Part shown: in pieces, positions 26,884-35,431 of the stretch
How positions within the stretch are numbered: position 1 is the first letter of the stretch
How the letters are laid out: every line of letters begins with the position of its first letter
Assembly (NCBI GenBank): GCA_045645165.1
Contig: JAZRIF010000156.1
Span: forward strand, 1 to 64,000
DNA from: CAMEON01 sp045645165
GTDB taxonomy: Bacteria > Bacillota > Clostridia > Oscillospirales > CAG-272
Direction of reading: 5' to 3'
DNA: 64,000 bases
Position numbers and translations under genes: made by a program
The notes under the pieces: model-generated
Seen by the model: the letters and a program-made list of their open reading frames with translations, nothing else
Database searches by the model: none
Told to the model about the DNA's origin: nothing

Positions 26884-26912
26884 ATCATAACATATTTTTT
26901 CTTGTTTGTCAA
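26884..26912 (-). promoter_or_regulatory. Promoter of the GDSL hydrolase gene
   Basis: On the minus strand: TTGACA (complement of 26907-26912), 17 bases, TATGAT (complement of 26884-26889). Confidence 0.8.
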
Positions 26913-26939
26913 GAAATTGACGTGAATTTTTCAGAGTAA

Positions 26940-27281
26940 GACAGAAGAGACCGTTATGCTGACTGGTTTGCTGACGATTTCGGTTTCGGGTTGAAAAAAT
27001 ACCTTTGGCTATAGATCATTCACAATTATATGCTATAATGAAACGGTCGTTTATGATGGCTTTTTGGGGATGTTTTATGAAATGAGAACTTTACTTTAGC
27101 AGACGCTTACGCTCCGCCAGCCATTCAGAAAAGACTAAAAATGATCTTGGATCTTTTCCATAACAGGCTTTTTAGAACCGATGAGACATCCCAAATGACC
27201 GAACAGACAAAAAACAACATTTCCCCATGTTCATGTGCTATAATGGACTCGTAAGCAAAAATATCATGGAGGATAAGACAG
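26940..27281. other. Intergenic stretch with two extended -10 boxes
   Basis: Two near-identical TGC-TATAAT boxes lie at 27031-27039 and 27236-27244; the second is placed to serve the ABC genes. Neither has a good -35. Between them an open stretch of about 55 codons (27090-27255) lacks a start and a ribosome site. It may be decayed coding sequence, perhaps from a duplicated promoter-gene unit, or chance. Confidence 0.4.
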
Positions 27282-28010
27282 ATGCTGGCTATCAAAACAA
27301 TGGAGCTTGTCAAACGGTATCCAAAACTGACTGCCGTGGACGATCTTAATCTGGAGATCCAACAAGGGGAGTTGTTTTCTTTGTTGGGTGTCAATGGAGC
27401 CGGAAAAACAACGACCATAAAAATGCTGACAGGGTTGACCAAGCCATCCCATGGAGATGCCTTTGTGGGTGGTTACAGTATCGCGAAGCAAGCAGATCAG
27501 GTTAAGCAGATCATTGGCGTATCTCCCCAAGAGACCGCTGTTGCACCGAATCTTTCGGTGAAAGAAAATCTGGAGTTGATCTGCGGTATCCACAGGTTCT
27601 CCAAAGAAAAAACGAAAAATAAAATCAGAGAGCTTTCCGACCAATTTGCACTGGATGAGGTGATACAAAGGAAAGCAGGGAAGCTTTCCGGTGGGTGGCA
27701 ACGCCGTGTCAGCATTGCGATGGCGCTGATCAGCGAACCTCAAATCCTATTTCTGGACGAACCTACGCTTGGCTTGGATGTCATTGCAAGACACGATCTA
27801 TGGGAAATGATTCGTTCGTTGAAGGGGAATGTGACAATCATCCTGACAACACACTACATGGAGGAAGGCGAGGCGCTTTCAGACCGCATCGGTATTATGA
27901 AAAGCGGAAGACTCCTTGCAGTGGGAACAGTCGAAGAACTGAAAAGGGAAGCCGGAACCAATGACTTTGAAACTGCTTTCGTTTCGATTGTGAAGGAGGC
28001 TCGGGTATGA
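27282..28010 (+). CDS. ABC transporter ATP-binding protein
   Basis: This 242-residue ATPase belongs to an ABC-2 type exporter. It shows Walker A GVNGAGKTTT, a Q-loop near SPQETAVA, the signature LSGGWQRR (W in place of the usual Q), Walker B ILFLDEPTLGLD and the switch histidine in LTTHYMEEGE. GGAGG precedes the start. The gene overlaps the permease by four bases (ATGA). With LytTR and DUF3021 genes following, this resembles self-regulated export modules for peptides, lipids or drugs. Confidence 0.95.
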   Translation: MLAIKTMELVKRYPKLTAVDDLNLEIQQGELFSLLGVNGAGKTTTIKMLTGLTKPSHGDAFVGGYSIAKQADQVKQIIGVSPQETAVAPNLSVKENLELICGIHRFSKEKTKNKIRELSDQFALDEVIQRKAGKLSGGWQRRVSIAMALISEPQILFLDEPTLGLDVIARHDLWEMIRSLKGNVTIILTTHYMEEGEALSDRIGIMKSGRLLAVGTVEELKREAGTNDFETAFVSIVKEARV

Positions 28011-28738
28011 GAATGCTGACGTTTAGCCAAAGATGTACCAAAGAGATTTTGCGTGATCCGATCAATCTCGGTTTTGGCTTGGGATTTCCTTTGGTCTTGT
28101 TGTTCCTTCTTAGCGCGATTCAGGCCAACATTCCGGTGAGCCTGTTTGAAATCGACACGCTGACCCCGGGTATTACCGTATTCGGCCTGTCGTTTATGAC
28201 CCTTTTTTCGGCGACGTTGATCGCCAAAGACCGTGAAAGCGCCCTCCTGCAGCGGTTGTATACGACCCCTCTCCGAGGAGTTGACTTTATCATTGGGTAT
28301 ATGCTTCCGCTTTTGCCGCTTGCCCTTGGACAAATCATGATGTGTTACCTGTTTGCCATTCCCTTAGGTCTGACCGTTAGCGTGAATGTTCTGTATGCAA
28401 TCATCGGAATCATTCCCATGGCGATTTTCAATATTGCCTTGGGGCTTTTGTGTGGCAGCGCTCTGGGTGTGAAGCAGGTTGGCAGTATCTGCGGCGCTTT
28501 GCTGACCAATCTTTCCGCATGGCTTTCGGGGGTATGGTTTGATCTGAGTCTTGTGGGCGGTACTTTCAAAAAAATAGCCAATGCGCTTCCATTTGTTCAC
28601 GCGGTAGAAATGGAGAAAGCATTATTCAACGGGAACTTTGAGGTTGCAGTCGAGCACATTCTGCCGATCGCTTTGTATAGCGTATTCATAACGGTGATTG
28701 CTGTGCTCTGTTTCCTCAGACAAATGAAAAAGCAGTAA
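28007..28738 (+). CDS. ABC-2 type permease
   Basis: This 243-residue integral membrane subunit has about six hydrophobic segments (LGFGLGFPLVLLFLLS, ITVFGLSFMTLFSATLI, GYMLPLLPLALGQIMMCYLF and others). KDRESALLQRLYTTPLRGVDF is the conserved cytoplasmic loop of the ABC-2 family that contacts the ATPase. It is translationally coupled to the ATPase gene. The substrate is not predictable. Confidence 0.92.
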   Translation: MRMLTFSQRCTKEILRDPINLGFGLGFPLVLLFLLSAIQANIPVSLFEIDTLTPGITVFGLSFMTLFSATLIAKDRESALLQRLYTTPLRGVDFIIGYMLPLLPLALGQIMMCYLFAIPLGLTVSVNVLYAIIGIIPMAIFNIALGLLCGSALGVKQVGSICGALLTNLSAWLSGVWFDLSLVGGTFKKIANALPFVHAVEMEKALFNGNFEVAVEHILPIALYSVFITVIAVLCFLRQMKKQ

Positions 28739-28750
28739 GGATTTGAGACG

Positions 28751-29194
28751 ATGAAATACAAACTCATTATCGATAAAAATGCAGAGGAAGAAATAATCGC
28801 AATCGTTCATGCACCTTCTTCTCTGACACAGCAGATCGAGAATCTTGTCTGTTGTTTTTCCGGCGTGGACAGCATCATGGGGTACAGGGATGACGAGATG
28901 CGAAAATTGACTTTCGATGAAATTGAATGCGTTACCGTTCTTGACAGAAAAGTGATCGCCATTGATACGGACGGAAACCGTTACCGCGTTCAGGAGAGGC
29001 TCCGTGATTTAGAGAATATTTTGCCCTCCTATTTCATCCGTATTAACAAATCCACTCTGGCCAATGAACACCGTATTCTGCGATTCGATGCGGCGTTCAG
29101 CGGCGGCGTGGACGCCGTGTTCCAATGCGGCTATCGGGACTATGTTTCCAGACGTTGTTTTGTGGAAATCAGAAGGAGGTATGAAGGAATATGA
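28751..29194 (+). CDS. LytTR-domain transcriptional regulator
   Basis: This 147-residue stand-alone LytTR protein has no receiver domain. The C-terminal DNA-binding part spans about residues 45-145, with KLTFDEIECVTVLDRKVIAIDTDG and FIRINKSTLANEHRI typical of the fold. Such proteins are usually encoded beside a DUF3021 membrane protein that restrains them, as here (four-base overlap). It probably controls the ABC operon upstream. It follows the permease by 12 bases. Confidence 0.9.
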   Translation: MKYKLIIDKNAEEEIIAIVHAPSSLTQQIENLVCCFSGVDSIMGYRDDEMRKLTFDEIECVTVLDRKVIAIDTDGNRYRVQERLRDLENILPSYFIRINKSTLANEHRILRFDAAFSGGVDAVFQCGYRDYVSRRCFVEIRRRYEGI

Positions 29195-29634
29195 GAAGGA
29201 TTGTTTTGGATTTTTTACGCCGCGGTTTGATCGCTTGCGGGATAGGCCCGATCGTTTTGGCAATATTATATCTGATTTTGCAGCAGCGAGGTTCCGTAGA
29301 TGCGCTACCTGTCAATCAGGTCTGTATAGGGATATTTTCACTATCCGTCCTTGCCTTTATTGCGGGCGGTATGAATGCCATTTATCAGATTGAACGGTTA
29401 CCCCTGATGGTGGCGATCTTGATTCATGGCGGGGTTTTATATATCAGCTATTTGGGTGCTTATCTAATCAACGATTGGCTGGAATGGGGGATCATACCGA
29501 TTTTGGTTTTTTCGGGTATTTTTATTGTGGGTTATTTGATGATCTGGGCGATCATTTACTCCATAATCAAGCGGAACACCACCCAACTCAATGAAAAGCT
29601 GAAGTTGAAGCAGAAAACTGCAGAAGGGAAGTAA
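29191..29634 (+). CDS. DUF3021 family membrane protein
   Basis: This 147-residue protein has four hydrophobic helices and a lysine-rich C-terminus. The pattern (short N-terminus with RRGLIACGIG, paired helices, then IKRNTTQLNEKLK) matches DUF3021 proteins that accompany LytTR regulators and are thought to be membrane anti-activators. Its start overlaps the LytTR stop (ATGA), so the two are made together. Confidence 0.82.
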   Translation: MRRIVLDFLRRGLIACGIGPIVLAILYLILQQRGSVDALPVNQVCIGIFSLSVLAFIAGGMNAIYQIERLPLMVAILIHGGVLYISYLGAYLINDWLEWGIIPILVFSGIFIVGYLMIWAIIYSIIKRNTTQLNEKLKLKQKTAEGK

Positions 29635-29640
29635 GAAAGG

Positions 29641-29677
29641 GTATTGCCCCCATTCCGAAAAGGAGTGGGGGCAATAC
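29641..29677 (+). terminator. Hairpin after the LytTR/DUF3021 module
   Basis: A 16-bp stem (one G-T pair) joins 29641-29656 with 29662-29677 around GAAAA. No T-run follows, so it is either a weak terminator or a 3'-end stabiliser. Confidence 0.6.
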
Positions 29678-29736
29678 TATGTTAAATTGAATATTTTACA
29701 AAACAGAATCAAAATCGAATTTCCATATGAAAAATC

Positions 29737-29765
29737 TTGATTTTTTCTCTATAATATGTTATAAT
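29737..29765 (+). promoter_or_regulatory. Promoter of the LysR gene
   Basis: TTGATT at 29737-29742, a 17-base spacer, then TATAAT at 29760-29765. Confidence 0.75.
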
Positions 29766-29807
29766 AAAAAAGTATAGGTATATCCAGTTGAGAAAGGAGT
29801 CTTGTCC

Positions 29808-30731
29808 GTGAATATTCTCCATATGAAATATGCAGTCGAGGTTGCGAGACTCGGCTCTCTTAACAAAGCAGCGGAAACCCTGATGATCGCGCAGCCCAAC
29901 ATCAGCCGTTCCATTAAGGAACTGGAAGCAGATCTCGGTATCACCATCTTCCAGCGAAGCGCAAAGGGTATGGTGCTGACTCTCGATGGTGAGGAGTTTA
30001 TGGACTATGCGCGGGATATTCTTCATCGCATTGAGAAAATTGAGCAATCCTACCGCGACGGTTCCCATAAAAAACGAAAGTTTTCTATATCTGTTCCACG
30101 CGCGTGCTATATTTCGACGGCATTAGCCGAGTTCTCCAAAAATATTGGGGATAGTGATGTGGAGATTTACTATAAGGAAACCAACTCCAAGAAGACCATC
30201 AAAAAGCTGGTGGAAAATGAATATAAGCTGGGTATCATCCGCTATTCCGAGAATTACGATAAGTATTATAAAACCATGTTGGAGGAAAAGGGATTTACTT
30301 GCGAGCTGGTAGCCGAATTTTCTTATGTACTTATTATGAGTCGAGACAATCCTTTGGCCTCTAAGGAAACCATTACCTACGATGATCTCTCCGATTACAT
30401 CGAGATCGCTCACGCAGACCCTTATGTGCCTACACTTGCTATGTCCAAGGTCTTCCGTGAGGAGATTCCCGATAACATCGGGCAACGTATTTTCGTATTC
30501 GAACGGGCGAGTCAGTTCGATCTTCTTTCGGAGAATCCCAAAACGTTTATGTGGGTATCTCCTGCCTCCCAACAAATATTGAACCGATACAATCTCGTGC
30601 AACGTGTTTGCGAGGGAAACAAAAAGATTTACAAGGATGTCCTGATCTACCACAAGAGCTACAAACTCACGAAACTGGATAAAGATTTCATTACGTCTCT
30701 GTGCGAGGCAAAACGAAAGTTCATCAAATAG
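29808..30731 (+). CDS. LysR family transcriptional regulator
   Basis: This 307-residue regulator starts with a winged helix (KYAVEVARLGSLNKAAETL, then IAQPNISRSIKELEADLG), followed by a substrate-binding domain. The GTG at 29808 is chosen because AAAGGAG lies eight bases upstream; the TTG at 29802 is too close to that site. The gene stands just before rex, in the same direction. The inverted repeat between them could be its target, which would make it a candidate regulator of the fermentation operon. The inducer is unknown. Confidence 0.9.
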   Translation: MNILHMKYAVEVARLGSLNKAAETLMIAQPNISRSIKELEADLGITIFQRSAKGMVLTLDGEEFMDYARDILHRIEKIEQSYRDGSHKKRKFSISVPRACYISTALAEFSKNIGDSDVEIYYKETNSKKTIKKLVENEYKLGIIRYSENYDKYYKTMLEEKGFTCELVAEFSYVLIMSRDNPLASKETITYDDLSDYIEIAHADPYVPTLAMSKVFREEIPDNIGQRIFVFERASQFDLLSENPKTFMWVSPASQQILNRYNLVQRVCEGNKKIYKDVLIYHKSYKLTKLDKDFITSLCEAKRKFIK

Positions 30732-30843
30732 AATGCAAAAAGGAAGATCATTTGTCCTCCTGCCTTCCTGTTTTGTGATCCCGTCATATGTGGTTTTATC
30801 TATATGATTCGTTTGTTTATTGATATTCGGCGTATCGATTGGA

Positions 30844-30874
30844 GTTATATCGATATGCATAATACCGATATAAC
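30844..30874. promoter_or_regulatory. Inverted repeat upstream of rex
   Basis: GTTATATCG at 30844-30852 and CGATATAAC at 30866-30874 form a perfect 9-bp inverted repeat with a 13-base gap. It sits about 60 bases upstream of the likely rex start site. It is not the known Rex box (TTGTTAA-N4-TTAACAA), so a LysR or other factor is more likely to bind. Confidence 0.6.
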
Positions 30875-30884
30875 ATTTTAATTA

Positions 30885-30913
30885 TTCCCAAAAGTAAAAA
30901 GATGTGATAGAAT
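30885..30913 (+). promoter_or_regulatory. Probable promoter of rex-adhE
   Basis: A weak TTCCCA at 30885-30890, a 17-base spacer, then TAGAAT at 30908-30913. The poor -35 fits activation from the inverted repeat just upstream. Confidence 0.5.
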
Positions 30914-30941
30914 ATATCCGTACAAACCAAGGAGGTGGCGC

Positions 30942-31571
30942 ATGAACGGATATTCTATTCCTAAAGCAACACTGGGAAGACTTCCGCTGTATGTCCGGTA
31001 TTTGAAAAACTTGCCCGCCGAGGGCGGCACAACGATCTCGGCTACCGCCATAGCCAAGGGGCTTTCTCTGGGCGATGTGCAGGTGCGTAAGGATCTTGCG
31101 GCTGTCAGTGGCGCGGGAAAACCCAAAATCGGATACGAACGGGAAAAATTGATCTGCGATCTGGAACGTCATCTCGGATATGAGAGGCTGACGAACGCCG
31201 TATTGGTCGGTGCAGGGAAGCTCGGAAGAGCGCTTTTGGATTTTGACGGCTTTGAGGAATTCGGTGTAAAGATCATTGCGGGCTTTGACTGCAATGAACA
31301 GGCCATGAAAGTTAGAAAAGGCGCAAAATTCATCCTGCCCATTGAGGATATCGGCGGTTACTGTAAAGAACACGACGTAAAGCTGGGGATCATCACGGTG
31401 GGGCAAGGCTCCGCCCAGAACGTCTGCGACAAACTGGTGGAAAGCGGGATTCAAGCCATTTGGAATTTCGCTCCTTGCTCGTTAAAGGTCCCGGACGGCG
31501 TGCTTTTGAAGCAGGAAAATCTGGCTCTCTCCCTGGCGTATCTCAATAACCAAATCAGTAAATCAATATAG
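30942..31571 (+). CDS. rex: Redox-sensing transcriptional repressor Rex
   Basis: Rex binds DNA when NAD is high and is released by NADH, freeing fermentation genes. The 209-residue protein has an N-terminal winged helix (IPKATLGRLPLYVRYLKNL, then LGDVQVRKDLA) and a Rossmann domain with VLVGAGKLGRALL. The C-terminal helix contains LAYLNNQI, which swaps between subunits. AAGGAGG precedes the start. It lies 15 bases before adhE, its classical target, so it is probably autoregulated with adhE. No consensus Rex box was found by eye upstream. Confidence 0.95.
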   Translation: MNGYSIPKATLGRLPLYVRYLKNLPAEGGTTISATAIAKGLSLGDVQVRKDLAAVSGAGKPKIGYEREKLICDLERHLGYERLTNAVLVGAGKLGRALLDFDGFEEFGVKIIAGFDCNEQAMKVRKGAKFILPIEDIGGYCKEHDVKLGIITVGQGSAQNVCDKLVESGIQAIWNFAPCSLKVPDGVLLKQENLALSLAYLNNQISKSI

Positions 31572-31586
31572 GAGGACATAGACAAA

Positions 31587-34283
31587 ATGGAACTCAAAAC
31601 ATATGAAATCGTGGACAGCGTGGAAGCTTTGCAGGACGCAATAGGCCGCGTCAGAGCTGCCCAAAAGATATTCAGCACGTACACCCAGAAGCAGGTGGAT
31701 CAGATCTTCCTGGCCGCAGCCACCGCCGCCGATAAAGCACGCATCAGCCTCGCCAAGCTGGCCGTAGCTGAGACGGGCATGGGCATCGTGGAGGACAAGG
31801 TCATCAAGAATCACTACGCCGCTGAGTACATCTACAACGCATACAAGGATACCAAGACTTGTGGCGTGATCGAGGAAGACAAAGCCTACGGCATCCAAAA
31901 GATTGCCGAGCCCATCGGCGTTATTGCCGCCGTGATTCCCACTACCAATCCCACCTCTACCGCCATTTTTAAGTGCCTCCTGGCCCTCAAGACCCGTAAC
32001 GCTATCATCATCTCCCCTCACCCCCGTGCCAAGAACTCCACCATTGCCGCCGCCAAGCTTATTCTGGAGGCTGCTGTGGCCGCAGGTGCACCCGAGGGCA
32101 TCATCGACTGGATCGACGTTCCCTCGCTGGACATGACCAATACCGTCATGAAGGAGGCCGATATCATTCTGGCTACCGGTGGTCCCGGCATGGTCAAGGC
32201 CGCTTACTCCAGCGGTAAGCCCGCTCTGGGTGTAGGCGCAGGCAACACCCCTGCCATCATTGATGAGACCGCTGACATTCTGCTGGCCGTCAACTCCATT
32301 ATCCACTCCAAGACCTTCGATAACGGTATGATCTGTGCTTCCGAGCAGTCGGTCATCGTTCTTGAGAGCATTTACGATATGGTCAAGGCCGAGTTTGCTG
32401 CCCGCGGTTGTTATTTCCTCAGTCCCGCCGAGACCGAGAAGGTTCGCAAGACCATTCTCATCAACGGCGCGTTGAACGCTCGCATCGTAGGTCAGAAGGC
32501 TTCTCGTATCGCCGAGCTGGCCGGTGTGACCGTGCCCGCAGGCACCAAGATCCTCATTGGTGAAGTGGAAAGCGTGGAGCTGTCTGAAGAATTTGCCCAC
32601 GAGAAGCTCTCTCCCGTGCTGGCTATGTATAAGGCCAAGACCTTTGCCGAGGCTCTGGACAAAGCCGACAGACTGGTTGAGGACGGTGGCTTCGGTCATA
32701 CCTCCTCCCTGTACATCAACGAGATTACCGAAAAGGATAAGTTGGCAGCCTATACGTCTCGTATGAGAACCTGCCGCATCCTCGTCAATACTCCCTCCGC
32801 CCACGGCGGCATCGGCGACCTGTATAACTTCAAACTCGCACCCTCTTTGACTTTGGGTTGCGGCTCTTGGGGTGGTAACAGCGTTTCCGAGAACGTGGGT
32901 GTCAAGCACCTGCTCAATATTAAGACTGTGGCCGAGAGGAGAGAGAATATGCTTTGGTTCAGAACCCCCGAGAAGATTTACATCAAGAAGGGTTGCCTCC
33001 CCGTAGCCCTTGACGAGCTCAAAACCGTTCGTGGCGCAAAGAAAGCCTTCATTGTCACCGATACCTTCCTGTACGAGAACGGCTATGCCAAGCCCATTAC
33101 CGATAAACTGGATGAAATGGGCATTCAGCATACGACCTTCTTTAACGTTCAACCCGATCCCACTCTGGCCAACGCTACCGAGGGCGCAGCACAGATGAAG
33201 GCCTTCCGGCCTGACACCATCATTGCCCTGGGCGGCGGTTCTGCTATGGATGCGGCCAAAATCATGTGGGTGCTGTACGAGCATCCCGAGGTTGACTTCA
33301 TGGACATGGCCATGCGCTTCATCGACATCCGAAAGCGCATCTACACCTTCCCCAAGATGGGTGAGAAGGCTTACTTTATCGCCATTCCCACCTCTGCCGG
33401 TACGGGCTCCGAGGTTACTCCCTTTGCGGTCATTACGGATGAGAAGACGGGCATCAAGTACCCGCTGGCCGACTATGAGCTTCTGCCCAATATGGCCATC
33501 ATCGACACGGATTTCCATATGTCCGCCCCCAAGGGTCTGACCGCCGCTTCGGGTATCGACGCCGTGACCCACGCCGTGGAGGCCTACGCCGCCATGCTGG
33601 CTACCGACTATACCGATGGTCTGGCACTCCAGGCACTCAAGAACATCTTTAAGTACCTCCCTCGCGCCTATGACAACGGCCAGACCGACGTGGAGGCTCG
33701 CGAGAAGATGGCCAATGCCGCTACCATTGCCGGTATGGCCTTCGCCAACGCCTTCCTGGGCATCTGTCACTCCATGGCCCATAAGCTTGGCGCATTCCAT
33801 CACCTGCCCCACGGCGTGGCCAACGCGCTGATGATCGAGGAAGTACTTCGCTTCAACGCTTTCGAGGCTCCCGCCAAGATGGGTACCTTCTCCCAGTACG
33901 ATCATCCTCACACCTTGACTCGCTACGCCGAGATCGCCGATCATTTGAATCTGGGCGGTGTTACGGAGGAGGAGAAGCTGGAGAATCTCATCAAGGCCAT
34001 CAATGATCTCAAGGCCCGCGTAGGCATCAAGGCTACCATCAAGGATTATGGCATTGACGAGGCTGATTTCCTGGCTCGTCTGGATGACATGGTGGAGCAG
34101 GCCTTCGATGATCAGTGCACCGGTGCCAACCCCCGCTATCCTCTCATGAGCGAGATCAAGCAGATGTACCTCAACGCCTACTACGGGAACCATTTCGTAG
34201 AGGCGGATATGCCCCCTGTGGTGCTGACCGTAGATGCTCCCGATGCCATCAAGGCTCCCTATCACAAGGGCAAAAGAGCTTAA
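31587..34283 (+). CDS. adhE: Bifunctional acetaldehyde-CoA / alcohol dehydrogenase
   Basis: AdhE reduces acetyl-CoA to acetaldehyde and then ethanol, using two NADH. The 898-residue length is standard. The N-terminal ALDH domain (about 1-440) has its catalytic cysteine in FDNGMICASEQS. The C-terminal iron-dependent ADH domain has GGGSAMDAAK for NAD, an upstream metal region DTDFHMSAPKG...DAVTHAVEAY and histidine ligands in GICHSMAHKLG and FHHLPHG. AGGAGG precedes the start. AdhE forms filaments (spirosomes) in the cytoplasm. Its place after rex indicates control by the NADH/NAD ratio. Confidence 0.98.
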   Translation: MELKTYEIVDSVEALQDAIGRVRAAQKIFSTYTQKQVDQIFLAAATAADKARISLAKLAVAETGMGIVEDKVIKNHYAAEYIYNAYKDTKTCGVIEEDKAYGIQKIAEPIGVIAAVIPTTNPTSTAIFKCLLALKTRNAIIISPHPRAKNSTIAAAKLILEAAVAAGAPEGIIDWIDVPSLDMTNTVMKEADIILATGGPGMVKAAYSSGKPALGVGAGNTPAIIDETADILLAVNSIIHSKTFDNGMICASEQSVIVLESIYDMVKAEFAARGCYFLSPAETEKVRKTILINGALNARIVGQKASRIAELAGVTVPAGTKILIGEVESVELSEEFAHEKLSPVLAMYKAKTFAEALDKADRLVEDGGFGHTSSLYINEITEKDKLAAYTSRMRTCRILVNTPSAHGGIGDLYNFKLAPSLTLGCGSWGGNSVSENVGVKHLLNIKTVAERRENMLWFRTPEKIYIKKGCLPVALDELKTVRGAKKAFIVTDTFLYENGYAKPITDKLDEMGIQHTTFFNVQPDPTLANATEGAAQMKAFRPDTIIALGGGSAMDAAKIMWVLYEHPEVDFMDMAMRFIDIRKRIYTFPKMGEKAYFIAIPTSAGTGSEVTPFAVITDEKTGIKYPLADYELLPNMAIIDTDFHMSAPKGLTAASGIDAVTHAVEAYAAMLATDYTDGLALQALKNIFKYLPRAYDNGQTDVEAREKMANAATIAGMAFANAFLGICHSMAHKLGAFHHLPHGVANALMIEEVLRFNAFEAPAKMGTFSQYDHPHTLTRYAEIADHLNLGGVTEEEKLENLIKAINDLKARVGIKATIKDYGIDEADFLARLDDMVEQAFDDQCTGANPRYPLMSEIKQMYLNAYYGNHFVEADMPPVVLTVDAPDAIKAPYHKGKRA

Positions 34284-34301
34284 TCAAAGGAGGAATGAAT
34301 C

Positions 34302-35060
34302 ATGAATCTGGATCGAGTGATTGCAGTCAGAAACAATAAAACCGTCTACCGTGACGGCGACCGTTGCGTGAAGGTATTCAATGCAGAATACTCCAAGGCA
34401 GACGTCCTGAGCGAAGCTCTTAACCAGGCTCGTATCGAAGAAACGGGTCTGCATATTCCCAAGGTGTTGGAAGTCACCATGATTGAGGGAAAGTGGGCGA
34501 TCGTTTCCGAATACATCAAGGGTAAGACGCTGGCTCAACTGATTGCCGAGACCGGTGACGATACCGACAAGAGAAATGAGTATATCAATCTTCTTGTGGA
34601 TATCCAGATGGGGATACACGGAAAGACCTGTCCTCTCCTGAATAAGCTGAAGGACAAGATGAGCCGCAAGATCTCCGAGACCGAGTTTGATGCGACCACC
34701 CGCTATGATCTCCACACCCGCCTGGAGTCCATGCCCAAGCATAATAAGGTCTGCCACGGCGATTTCAATCCTTCCAACGTCATTATCGCCGAGGATGGTA
34801 CTCCTTACGTTTTGGATTGGTCTCACGCCACGCAGGGTAACGCCTCTGCCGACGTAGCCCGCACGTACCTTTTGTTTTGGCTGAGCGGCGACAGTGCCTC
34901 CGCAGAATATTACCTGAATACTTTCTGCGAAAAGAGCGGTACCGCCAAACAGTACGTGCAGAAGTGGATGCCCATCGTGGCCGCTTCCCAGTCCGTCAAG
35001 GGTAACGAGCAAGAGCGCGAGTTTCTTATGAGCTGGGTCAACGTTGTTGATTATCAGTAA
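34302..35060 (+). CDS. Aminoglycoside-phosphotransferase-like kinase
   Basis: This 252-residue small kinase-fold protein has the catalytic loop VCHGDFNPSNVII and a metal-binding YVLDWSHAT, as in the APH/choline kinase family. A proline-poor linker and a hydrophobic C-terminal end (AYYLNTF-like) follow. It is cytoplasmic with no membrane helix. AGGAGG precedes the start, 18 bases after adhE. The substrate is unknown; resistance is unlikely given its fixed place in a fermentation operon. It could phosphorylate a small metabolite or a protein. Confidence 0.82.
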   Translation: MNLDRVIAVRNNKTVYRDGDRCVKVFNAEYSKADVLSEALNQARIEETGLHIPKVLEVTMIEGKWAIVSEYIKGKTLAQLIAETGDDTDKRNEYINLLVDIQMGIHGKTCPLLNKLKDKMSRKISETEFDATTRYDLHTRLESMPKHNKVCHGDFNPSNVIIAEDGTPYVLDWSHATQGNASADVARTYLLFWLSGDSASAEYYLNTFCEKSGTAKQYVQKWMPIVAASQSVKGNEQEREFLMSWVNVVDYQ

Positions 35061-35078
35061 TCGGAACGTGAGAATGCA

Positions 35079-35135
35079 CGGGGAAAACTTCCTACAAGAG
35101 GTTTTCCCCTATCCCGCTTCAAGAACTTTCAAAAA
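35079..35135. repeat. Triple-hairpin repeat, copy 2 (partial), with terminator-like stem
   Basis: GGGGAAAAC at 35080-35088 pairs with GTTTTCCCC at 35101-35109. The 18 bases at 35118-35135 are the reverse complement of 16118-16135. The hairpin lies between the kinase gene and the hydrogenase genes and may limit read-through. No separate promoter was found for the hydrogenase genes. Confidence 0.65.
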
Positions 35136-35176
35136 TACAACAAATAAAACAGAAAATGAATATGCGAGGTAAAAAT

Positions 35177-35419
35177 ATGCTGAAAATTACGGTTTGTATC
35201 GGTAGCTCCTGCCACATCAAGGGTTCGCGTCAGGTCGTCGCGCAGTTGCAGCGCTTGATCGCTGAGCATAATCTCGGTGAGAAGGTTGAACTTGGCGGCA
35301 CCTTCTGCATGGGTAAGTGCCAGCAGGGTGTGTGTGTCACCGTAGATGACACCTTCCACTCAGTCTCCCCTGACACGGTGGAAGAATTCTTCGCCAATGA
35401 AATTCTTGCAAAGGTTTAA
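35177..35419 (+). CDS. NuoE-like thioredoxin-fold [2Fe-2S] protein A
   Basis: This is an 80-residue stand-alone version of the NuoE/HydC C-terminal ferredoxin fold. The four cluster cysteines are in CIGSSCH (two) and FCMGKCQQGVC (two or three). It probably passes electrons to or from the hydrogenases encoded next. The ATG at 35177 is used with GAGGT upstream; the longer frame to 35156 adds only six residues. It is normally fused or paired with NuoF, which is absent here. Confidence 0.88.
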   Translation: MLKITVCIGSSCHIKGSRQVVAQLQRLIAEHNLGEKVELGGTFCMGKCQQGVCVTVDDTFHSVSPDTVEEFFANEILAKV

Positions 35420-35431
35420 GAGGTAACGATT

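Noticed and set aside
30740..30941. Classical Rex operator upstream of rex
   Set aside because: No TTGTTAA-N4-TTAACAA-like sequence was found; the inverted repeat there has a different core.
34302..35060. Aminoglycoside resistance gene
   Set aside because: The fold motif is shared by many small-molecule kinases, and the fixed place in a fermentation operon argues against resistance.
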